NCBI GenBank assembly: GCA_021818955.1
Contig: JAKASR010000020.1
Span: 1-64,000, forward strand
Reading direction: 5' to 3'
Source of the DNA: Acidobacteriota bacterium
GTDB lineage: Bacteria; Acidobacteriota; Terriglobia; Terriglobales; SCQP01
Length of the DNA stretch: 64,000 nucleotides
The first letter of the stretch is position 1; each line of letters begins with the position of its first letter. A model generated the notes under the pieces. It ran no database searches. It saw only the letters and a program-made list of their open reading frames with translations, and was not told the DNA's origin. This document shows positions 27,674-35,912 of this stretch, piece by piece. Position numbers and translations under genes: made by a program.

Positions 27674-27883
27674 ATGCGTTTGAAGCCTTGGTTCTATTTG
27701 GCGCTGGCCGGAATCGCGCTTTATCAGCTCAAGAAAAACGAGCCGGCCGCATACCGCCGCGTTCAAGGGCTGGGCGATGCTGCCCGGACGGGGCTGGGGA
27801 AGGCGTTGGATCGCCTTGCCGAAATTTTCGACCATCAAGCCGGCAAGCTGAACCGCGAAACCGGTTCGGGCCCAAGGGGATGA
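27674..27883 (+). CDS. 69-aa small protein with N-terminal TM helix
   Basis: MRLKPWFYLALAGIALYQLKKNEPAAYRR...; stop TGA overlaps the downstream CARF ATG (ATGA). Confidence 0.6.
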   Translation: MRLKPWFYLALAGIALYQLKKNEPAAYRRVQGLGDAARTGLGKALDRLAEIFDHQAGKLNRETGSGPRG

Positions 27884-29220
27884 CAACGCCGCCCGATGCT
27901 AGTCCGCTAGACCCTTGCGTGCGGCCTGAGGCCGTCATTGTCATCGAGGGCGCGGTCATCAACATTGGCGGCAGCCCCGCTCCGGTGGTGAGCTGCCTGC
28001 GGCGCTTTCGTCCGCGCGCAGCACTCTTGATCGCCAGCCCCCAATCCCGGCCCGAAATTCCCGGCATTGTCGGCCGGCTTGATTGGCATTTCCAATATGC
28101 GGTCGAGGAACTGGCCGACAGCGAAAACGTTGTGGCCATCTACCTGCAACTTCGCCGGCGTATTCCCGCATGGCTGCGGGAACGGCAATTGTCGCCGGAA
28201 GCGGTTCTGGCCGACATCACTCCCGGCACCAAAGCCATGAGCTGCGGCTTGATGCTCGCCGGTTGCGAATTCCTGCGCCATTTCAACTACACCGGCGGCG
28301 CGCGGCGCGATAAAGCCGGCCTGGGGATAGTGCTCGATGACGCCGAACGCCCGGTTGAAACCGATAATCCGTGGGATGCGCTCGCAGTGCGCGAAACCGA
28401 GCTGGCCATGGAGTTGTTGCGCGGTGATCATGCCGCCGCCGCCGCGCAGGTCCTGGAACGCGCCGCGGAGCGTTCCAGCCTGCGGCGCCACGAGCTCGAG
28501 TTGATAGCGGCTTTTTGCCGTCTGCTCGTGCTGGCCGACCGCTTCGAGTTTGCGCTTGCGGCGCGGGGCCTCTATCAAATCCGGCCGCAAATCCATCAGG
28601 CGCCGCTATTTCGCTCCTTGTTGCCGGAAATTGAGCGGCTGTTAACGCATTGGAGCCAATTACAGCGTGAGACGGCGGGGAATTATATCGGCCCGCATCC
28701 GGCGGTGGTGCGGGAATTATTAGCCAACTCCCTGCGCCGCGCTCGCCAATCTCGTTATGAAGACGCGATTGCCCGGCTCTATCGTGCCGCCGAGTTGATC
28801 GCCCAGGATGCGGTGGCGCAATGCTACGGCGGTTCGCTCGGCCATGTTCCTAAAGCCTGCCTTTCCATGGAATTGCAGGCTCGCTTTGAAGGTGCCGGAT
28901 TTCCGCTCATGATGCCCCGGCAGGATAGCCAGGGAAGCCCGATATCTAACCCCCAGGCTAAAGCGTATTATCAGCTTGGTCTAAAGCATCTCTTCGATGC
29001 GCTGGCATGGAGCGATCGTCTGGAAGATCGCTCCATCGCCCAAATGTATTCCGATTTGGCCGGCCCCTTGCTGGCGCGCAATCAATCGATTGGAGGCCAT
29101 GGCCTCCGTCCCGCCGGCGAGGTTCATTTTCAAGCGCTCTTGCGGCCCTTGCTGGCCTGCCTTCATCTCGGTGAGACGGATCTTCCCGTCTGGCCGGCGC
29201 TGAATCTCAATCGCGTTTAG
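27880..29220 (+). CDS. CRISPR-associated CARF protein, TIGR02710-like
   Basis: VLADITPGTKAMSCGLMLAGCEF...YTGGARRDKAGLG; C-terminal helical region YEDAIARLYRAAELIAQ. Confidence 0.8.
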   Translation: MTTPPDASPLDPCVRPEAVIVIEGAVINIGGSPAPVVSCLRRFRPRAALLIASPQSRPEIPGIVGRLDWHFQYAVEELADSENVVAIYLQLRRRIPAWLRERQLSPEAVLADITPGTKAMSCGLMLAGCEFLRHFNYTGGARRDKAGLGIVLDDAERPVETDNPWDALAVRETELAMELLRGDHAAAAAQVLERAAERSSLRRHELELIAAFCRLLVLADRFEFALAARGLYQIRPQIHQAPLFRSLLPEIERLLTHWSQLQRETAGNYIGPHPAVVRELLANSLRRARQSRYEDAIARLYRAAELIAQDAVAQCYGGSLGHVPKACLSMELQARFEGAGFPLMMPRQDSQGSPISNPQAKAYYQLGLKHLFDALAWSDRLEDRSIAQMYSDLAGPLLARNQSIGGHGLRPAGEVHFQALLRPLLACLHLGETDLPVWPALNLNRV

Positions 29221-29273
29221 CCGCAAGCTTGCCAGGCTGGATGGCGGCGCGGAATATATTTTAAGTTATCCGT

Positions 29274-29555
29274 ATGTCGCGTGATTTTTATCTTGCCGCT
29301 TACGATATCAGCCAGGTCAAGCGACAGGCGAAAGCGCGCGAGCGGCTGCGCGCTTATGCCCTGGGCGGGCAAAAATCGGTTTACGAATGCCTGTTGACCG
29401 TGGCGGAAAGCGATGCTTTGCTGGCTGAAATGGAGGCGCGGCTCGATCCTGTTTCAGATCGTTTTTTGCTGCTGCACCTGGATCCGCGGGCGCGCCTGCT
29501 AAGGCTCGGCCGCGCCGCGCCGCCGCGCTTTTCCGATTGCATTTATATCGGTTGA
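29274..29555 (+). CDS. cas2: CRISPR-associated Cas2 (copy 1)
   Basis: MSRDFYLAAYDISQVKRQAKARERLRAYALGGQKSVYECLLT, 93 aa, upstream of cas1. Confidence 0.85.
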   Translation: MSRDFYLAAYDISQVKRQAKARERLRAYALGGQKSVYECLLTVAESDALLAEMEARLDPVSDRFLLLHLDPRARLLRLGRAAPPRFSDCIYIG

Positions 29556-29595
29556 GCCGTATTTTCCTCCGGCTATGGATTAGGCGCATGCGCCT

Positions 29596-29904
29596 ATGCA
29601 AAAAGCCGGCGCCAAAGCTATGATTCGCGCCTTGCGTACCATTCAAGCGGAATCGGACGGTCGAACCAGCGCCCTTTACACTTGCTGGGAACCGTTGGAT
29701 GCGGCCCAATTTCCGCACACTGATCGCATGCTTTTTCCAGACGGCCTCTATGGCCTGATCTCTCCCGAGTTGATTGCGGACATTGAAAAACGGGAAGCCG
29801 CCGAATGGGTCTGTTATCAGGTATTGGAGGAGCATTTTCCCGAGACCCGCTTCGGCCGCAAACAAAGTGGACAGGCGTGGGTCCATTTTCAGGGCTGGGC
29901 TTAA
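29596..29904 (+). CDS. 102-aa protein of unknown function between cas2 and cas1
   Basis: intact ORF on the operon strand: MQKAGAKAMIRALRTIQAESDGRTSALYTCWEPLDAAQFPHTDRMLFPDGLYGLI... Confidence 0.5.
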   Translation: MQKAGAKAMIRALRTIQAESDGRTSALYTCWEPLDAAQFPHTDRMLFPDGLYGLISPELIADIEKREAAEWVCYQVLEEHFPETRFGRKQSGQAWVHFQGWA

Positions 29905-29948
29905 TTTTTTTATTCTTCCTCCGCCCTTCGTGTGGATTGCCTTCTATT

Positions 29949-30989
29949 ATGGCTACTCTTTACATTGATCATGCCGGGCTGGACCTGAGGCCGGAAAAGG
30001 GGGCGCTGGTGATCTATCAGGACGGTCGCCGCATCCGCACGGTGCCGTTTGCCTTGCTCGAGCGCGTCGTGATCCAGAGCGAAACTTCTATTCCCTCCAA
30101 GCTCTTGTGCGCTTTGGCTGAAGCGGGAATCGGCTTGGCGATCCTTGGCCGCCGTCCGGAACGTGCGGTATTCATGCTGGGCCGTCCCCATGCCGATGCC
30201 CGCATTCGGCTGGCGCAGGCGCGGCAGTTTTATGAGCTCTGGCGAGAACCATATCCGCGGCCGCAGGACGCGTGCAACCAGCCTGTATTGGCCGCCCGGA
30301 TGGCCATGCGGTTCATCGCCGCCAAGCTCTCGGCTTGTCGGCGTACTCTGGAAATTATTCGCCGCTTGCGCGGCGATTCCGCCCCCGGCTATGCCTTGCA
30401 GGCCGGTCTGGAATCGCTCGCTTCTTTGCAGGAAAAATTGATGCGCCTGCCCGCATGCTCCGCCGCCACGCTGCTGGGTATCGAAGGCGCCGCGGCCTCG
30501 GCCTATTATCCGGCTCTGTCGGCTTGCTTTGCGCCTGGGCTGAATTTTTGCGGCCGCAATCGCCGCCCGCCCCGCGATCCCGTGAATGCGGTCTTGTCGC
30601 TGGCTTACACCTTGCTGCATTTTGACGCGGTGCGCGCGGCTCATGCGGCGGGGCTGGACGCTCAGATCGGCTTTTTCCATACTCCCGCTTATGGGCGCGA
30701 GTCGCTGGCTTCTGATCTGATCGAGCCGCTTCGCCCCCGCGCCGATTTTTGGGTATGGAAGCTGTTTCGCGATGGCCAATTGCGAAAGGAACATTTTACC
30801 GGGGAAGCGCAAGGCATTTATCTCGGCAAAACCGGTCGCCAGCGCTTTTATGAAAGCTATGAAGCTGCCGTGCCGCTTTGGCGCCGCTGGCTTCGCCGCG
30901 CCGCCTATGGCTTGGTCGCGGCCTTGAAAACGCAAGCCTTGCCGCGCATCGCCGGCCGCTGGGAAGGGGAATGGGAGTGTGAACTGTGA
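29949..30989 (+). CDS. cas1: CRISPR-associated integrase Cas1
   Basis: LYIDHAGLDLRPEKGALVIYQDGRRIRTVPFALLERVVI; LLGIEGAAASAYYPAL; DPVNAVLSLAYTLL; start taken at MATLYIDH. Confidence 0.95.
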   Translation: MATLYIDHAGLDLRPEKGALVIYQDGRRIRTVPFALLERVVIQSETSIPSKLLCALAEAGIGLAILGRRPERAVFMLGRPHADARIRLAQARQFYELWREPYPRPQDACNQPVLAARMAMRFIAAKLSACRRTLEIIRRLRGDSAPGYALQAGLESLASLQEKLMRLPACSAATLLGIEGAAASAYYPALSACFAPGLNFCGRNRRPPRDPVNAVLSLAYTLLHFDAVRAAHAAGLDAQIGFFHTPAYGRESLASDLIEPLRPRADFWVWKLFRDGQLRKEHFTGEAQGIYLGKTGRQRFYESYEAAVPLWRRWLRRAAYGLVAALKTQALPRIAGRWEGEWECEL

Positions 30990-31372
30990 GCCGGATAGCC
31001 CAAGCTTGGTTAATTGCCTACGATATCTCCTGTCGGCGCCGGTGGGCGGTGGTTCACAAATATCTGTGCGCCCATGCCCTTTGGGTGCAATATTCCGTCT
31101 TTGCCGGCCGCTTTGCTCCAGCTCAGGTGGAAAGGTTGGCGGCGGAACTGAAACTAATGATTCATCCCCGCGAAGATGATGTGCGAATATATCGTTTGCC
31201 GGAATTCTGTCATCCGCGCACGATCGGCCAAAGCCTGTGGCCGGAGGAGGTGTTTTTCAATGGTCTTCAGCCGCGTCCTTTGCAGGAATTGACACTTTCG
31301 TCAATGCCGCTCTCGCACGATCTGAATATTTTGGCAACACCCCTTTCAACTGTAAGGATTTTAAGTGGTTAA
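30986..31372 (+). CDS. cas2: CRISPR-associated Cas2 (copy 2)
   Basis: AQAWLIAYDISCRRRWAVVHKYLCAHALWVQYSVFAGRF; ATGA overlap with the cas1 stop. Confidence 0.85.
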   Translation: MSRIAQAWLIAYDISCRRRWAVVHKYLCAHALWVQYSVFAGRFAPAQVERLAAELKLMIHPREDDVRIYRLPEFCHPRTIGQSLWPEEVFFNGLQPRPLQELTLSSMPLSHDLNILATPLSTVRILSG

Positions 31373-31383
31373 TTAAGCAGGCT

Positions 31384-33618
31384 ATTTGAAGGGTTACCCT
31401 GACGAAGAAGGGATTAAGACGACTGATCGTTGAGTTTTGGTTCCAGCAATTTTCGATTTGAAGGGTTACCCTGACGAAGAAGGGATTAAGACCACAGGGG
31501 ACGCGGTATCGTGATTTGATCCATATTTGAAGGGTTACCCTGACGAAGAAGGGATTAAGACGCCGTTCAAGTTAGCGTGTCGTAAGTTAGTGCCAATTTG
31601 AAGGGTTACCCTGACGAAGAAGGGATTAAGACAGGTCAGCGCCGTACAAGTTAGCACCGCGCAAGTCATTTGAAGGGTTACCCTGACGAAGAAGGGATTA
31701 AGACGACCAATAACTACTACGGTATTGCTAAAATCCTTATTTGAAGGGTTACCCTGACGAAGAAGGGATTAAGACTTGTTATGAATCAATATATCATGGT
31801 TCATGTAATTTGAAGGGTTACCCTGACGAAGAAGGGATTAAGACGAACACCTGGTACGATTATTCCTACTCCGCCTCGAATTTGAAGGGTTACCCTGACG
31901 AAGAAGGGATTAAGACGAGGATCAGTGAGCTATTGGCATTACGGTGGGCATTTGAAGGGTTACCCTGACGAAGAAGGGATTAAGACGAGTCGGCCTCAAG
32001 CACAGCCAACGACTCTAACATTTGAAGGGTTACCCTGACGAAGAAGGGATTAAGACGTCTTGTCCTGATGGTATATTCCATACGTATTGAATTTGAAGGG
32101 TTACCCTGACGAAGAAGGGATTAAGACGATTAACCGCGATCTGTTTGCCCGGCTTGGCAATTTGAAGGGTTACCCTGACGAAGAAGGGATTAAGACTGTC
32201 TGAGCCTGTTTTACATGAGCCTTAGCCTGTTATTTGAAGGGTTACCCTGACGAAGAAGGGATTAAGACTCGATTAGTAAAATTCATAAGTCGCTCCTTCC
32301 AACATTTGAAGGGTTACCCTGACGAAGAAGGGATTAAGACTAGCATGGGCCATCAACAAACGGGCCAATCTCGAATTTGAAGGGTTACCCTGACGAAGAA
32401 GGGATTAAGACGCCAAGGCCTCCATGCGGTTGTAAACTGCCATAATATTTGAAGGGTTACCCTGACGAAGAAGGGATTAAGACTCCCACTCCTGAGCCTT
32501 CGTCCAGGCCTCACGCATTTGAAGGGTTACCCTGACGAAGAAGGGATTAAGACTCAAAACTTTCAACACTTTTTCCAGCAGCTTCCATTTGAAGGGTTAC
32601 CCTGACGAAGAAGGGATTAAGACCAGTCAGGACAAGATTCTTCATCGGCGTTGAGGATTATTTGAAGGGTTACCCTGACGAAGAAGGGATTAAGACGACA
32701 AATTTAATTTCCATAGGATGCCGATTCTTATTTGAAGGGTTACCCTGACGAAGAAGGGATTAAGACGCTGTTCTGCCGTCGGGCGTAGCGCTCAGCGGTA
32801 TTTGAAGGGTTACCCTGACGAAGAAGGGATTAAGACGACAGTCAGCCTTGATATGTCGATATCGGCCCAAATTTGAAGGGTTACCCTGACGAAGAAGGGA
32901 TTAAGACTTGGCAGAAGCGGCGTCCTTTCCGCTTATGTTTATTTGAAGGGTTACCCTGACGAAGAAGGGATTAAGACTCGGAGCTTTTGCGGATGTGCAA
33001 CGCAATCGTTCATTTGAAGGGTTACCCTGACGAAGAAGGGATTAAGACAACGAGTACCCGCAATACTGCTGAGATCGACGAGATTTGAAGGGTTACCCTG
33101 ACGAAGAAGGGATTAAGACGGGTGGGACAGCGAATACCCGCAGTACGGCTCAAATTTGAAGGGTTACCCTGACGAAGAAGGGATTAAGACCTAAGGAACT
33201 GTCACAAGAATACAGAAAGCACAACATTTGAAGGGTTACCCTGACGAAGAAGGGATTAAGACCAATCACTCGATAAATAGTCACCAACGAAACCCATTTG
33301 AAGGGTTACCCTGACGAAGAAGGGATTAAGACAACCCGCAGAAGCTCATATTGTTCCTGCGTGCAGGGCATTTGAAGGGTTACCCTGACGAAGAAGGGAT
33401 TAAGACCCATCCGGCCGGAGATACGTCCTCAGCCTCAATATTTGAAGGGTTACCCTGACGAAGAAGGGATTAAGACGTTCGTTGTTCATAATGTTTTCTT
33501 TCGTGAGAAATATTTGAAGGGTTACCCTGACGAAGAAGGGATTAAGACTTGCCCTCGATTACCAGTTTCTTAAAGCCCTGACGATTTGAAGGGTTACCCT
33601 GACGAAGAAGGGATTAAG
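31384..33618 (+). CRISPR. CRISPR array, proximal part: 32 repeats of ATTTGAAGGGTTACCCTGACGAAGAAGGGATTAAGAC (last interrupted), spacers 32-37 bp
   Basis: repeat starts read at 31384, 31456, 31525, 31596, 31668 ... 33512, 33584; ATTAAGAC at the repeat 3' end resembles a type III 8-nt crRNA handle. Confidence 0.99.
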
Positions 33619-35267
33619 CCCGGATAATTTTTTTGATCCGCGCCCCTGAAACCTCGGCGCGCCGAACGCGTCAATGTTTATGCGGGTGCGGCGGCGGTTG
33701 GCGCACTTCGGGAGGCCGAACCCAATGGGTGAGACGCAGTCCATGGCATTCCAGCTCGGTTTCAACCCATCGATTCGGGCCGCCTTTCAGGGATCGATGG
33801 TCACTTCGGATGGTGGCCTGGTGCTGGTGCGCGAGCTGGATGAACGCCTTGGATTCGGCAAGATCGCAGCCCAGCACCTGAACGACTCACGGGCGAAGAA
33901 CAGTCAACTTCCAATCATCGACCTGTTGCGCCAGTCGATCTATAGCCGCCTGGCCGGCTATGAGGATATAAATGACGCCGAACGACTGACGCAGGACCCG
34001 GCGTTCCGGCTGATCGGATCGGAGAAAATCTGGGATCGCGGGGCGGCGCTGCCGTCGCGGTTGCAAAGCTTCGAGACCCAGATGCTCGCCGACGAGCACA
34101 ACTTTGCGGGGTTGGCGGCGCTCAATCGCGCGCTGATTGCGAAGGCGGAAATGCTTGATGCGCGGCAGCGCGTCGTGCTCGACATGGATTCGACGGAGAT
34201 CCCGGTCTACGGCGAGCAGGAAGAGAGCGCCTACAACGGCCATTTCGAGTCCGTCTGTTACCATCCACTGCTGCTGTTCAACCGTGATGGCGATTGCCTC
34301 GCGAGCAAGCTCCGGCGTGGCAACGTCCATAGCGCCGATGGCTGGGAAGAGTTGCTGTTGCCGGAGATTGCGCGGCAGCAGCAGCACGGTAAAGAGGTTG
34401 CGTTCCGTGCCGACGCGGCGTTCGCCAAGCCGGAGCTTTACGACGCCCTGGAACAGCGGGGCGTCAAGTACGCGATCCGCATTCCGGCGAACGACAACCT
34501 GGGACGCGACATCGCGGAACTTCTGGTGCGGCCGGTGGGACGGCCCACGCACAAACCTCGGGTCGAGTATAAAGGCTTCCTGTATCGCGCCGCCAACTGG
34601 GCGACGGCACGCCGGGTTGTGGCGAAGGTCGAACACCACGCTGGCGAGCTGTTCCCGCGGATTGGGTTCATCGTCACGAACCTCACCGGGTCGTGCCGCG
34701 AGGTGGTGCGGTTCTACAACCAGCGGGGCAAGGCAGAGCAATGGATCAAGGAAGGCAAGCAGGCGGTGAAGATGACGCGGCTGAGCTGCCACCGCTTCCG
34801 CGCCAATGAGGTCCGGTTGCGCCTGAGCTTGATCGCCTACAACCTCGGCAACCTGTGGCGGCGGCTCGCTCTTCCGGCCAAGATCGCGGATTGGTCGCTG
34901 ACCAGCTTGCAGCAACGGCTGGTGAAAAGCGGCGGGCGCCTGGTGCAACACGCCCGCTACCGCTGGATCATGCTGGCTGAGAACTATCTCACACGGGAGT
35001 TGTTCGGCGGTATGTTACGGCGCATCGCCGCGCTGCCGCTGCCGACGGGCTGACGTGCCGCGAGCGCCACGGGGAAAAGCTCAAGGAGTTTCCAACGCAG
35101 GGGGAAGTGTCTTGCAAACGCTGGAAAATGGGCTGAATCAGGCTCGTTGCCACTGGTGGGGAGGCGGCTTCGGCGCTGACTGGCGCCCAACTGGCGCTAC
35201 ACCGCCGCGACATCGCTTTTGAGTGGATGCTTGGCGGGTAGAAAGGCAACCAAAATGGAGATTCCTG
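33619..35267 (+). mobile_element. IS1380-like insertion sequence (~1.65 kb) inserted in a CRISPR repeat
   Basis: repeat broken as GGGATTAAG|IS|TTAAGAC (TTAA or TTAAG duplication, 33614-33618 and 35268-35272); carries one full-length transposase. Confidence 0.9.
33674..35053 (+). CDS. IS1380-family transposase
   Basis: SMVTSDGGLVLVRELDERLGF, VLDMDSTEIPVYGEQEESAYNGHF, YNQRGKAEQWIKEGKQ; true start may be 33725. Confidence 0.88.
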   Translation: MFMRVRRRLAHFGRPNPMGETQSMAFQLGFNPSIRAAFQGSMVTSDGGLVLVRELDERLGFGKIAAQHLNDSRAKNSQLPIIDLLRQSIYSRLAGYEDINDAERLTQDPAFRLIGSEKIWDRGAALPSRLQSFETQMLADEHNFAGLAALNRALIAKAEMLDARQRVVLDMDSTEIPVYGEQEESAYNGHFESVCYHPLLLFNRDGDCLASKLRRGNVHSADGWEELLLPEIARQQQHGKEVAFRADAAFAKPELYDALEQRGVKYAIRIPANDNLGRDIAELLVRPVGRPTHKPRVEYKGFLYRAANWATARRVVAKVEHHAGELFPRIGFIVTNLTGSCREVVRFYNQRGKAEQWIKEGKQAVKMTRLSCHRFRANEVRLRLSLIAYNLGNLWRRLALPAKIADWSLTSLQQRLVKSGGRLVQHARYRWIMLAENYLTRELFGGMLRRIAALPLPTG

Positions 35268-35912
35268 TTAAGACGCCTCGTCGATCATCTCCAACTCTTC
35301 GGAGATGTCATTTGAAGGGTTACCCTGACGAAGAAGGGATTAAGACCCTGAAAGTTTACAAGGTCCTTGAAAAAGTAATTTGCAGGGTTACCCTGACGAA
35401 GAAGGGATTAAGACTTCGCCTCCTTCAAGCGAATACAGTGGCGGGCATTTGAAGGGTTATCTTGACGAAGAAGGGATTAAGACGCCTTGAACTGCACCTG
35501 GTATTGCGCGGTCTTGGTCTATTTGAAGGGTTACCCTGACGAAGAAGGGATTAAGACATGACGGAACCTGCCAAGGTGATGTCTCTGTCTGATTTGCAGG
35601 GTTACCCTGACGAAGAAGGGATTAAGACAGCCGGATCATTACGTCTTTCTGTAATTCGTCATTTGCAGGGTTACCCTGACGAAGAAGGGATTAAGACGTT
35701 GTTGTCGGTCATACTGTTCTCCTTATGGAAAATTTGCAGGGTTACCCTGACGAAGAAGGGATTAAGACGCCGCATACGATTTGGTATGCGAGAAGCAGTA
35801 AGGATTTGCAGGGTTACCCTGACGAAGAAGGGATTAAGACGCTAATGGGCGAACGACTGGTGGTGTGCAGGCTGAATTTGCAGGGTTACCCTGACGAAGA
35901 AGGGATTAAGAC
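35268..35912 (+). CRISPR. CRISPR array, distal part: repeat remnant TTAAGAC, spacer, then 9 full repeats including variant ATTTGCAGGGTTACCC...
   Basis: repeat starts 35310, 35378, 35447, 35521, 35592, 35661, 35732, 35804, 35876. Confidence 0.98.

Noticed and set aside
29805-29948. Extended N-terminus for Cas1
   Set aside because: Cas1 homology begins at MATLYIDHAGLDL (29949); the upstream part overlaps the 102-aa ORF in another frame.
31289-31360. Possible promoter TTGACA (31289-31294) inside the cas2 3' end driving the array
   Set aside because: No convincing -10 box at proper spacing; left as a hypothesis for transcript mapping.
31741-31968. ORF reading MKGYPDEEGIKTCYESIYHGSC... across repeats
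   Set aside because: Translation of CRISPR repeats (KGYPDEEGIKT is the repeat itself); not a gene. Same for 35219-35452, 35558-35845 and 35725-35928.
33619-35267. Long terminal inverted repeats for the IS element
   Set aside because: Comparing the left end CCCGGATAATTTTTTTGATCC with the reverse complement of the right end CAGGAATCTCCATTTTGG gave only weak similarity; TIRs not claimed, although the target duplication is clear.
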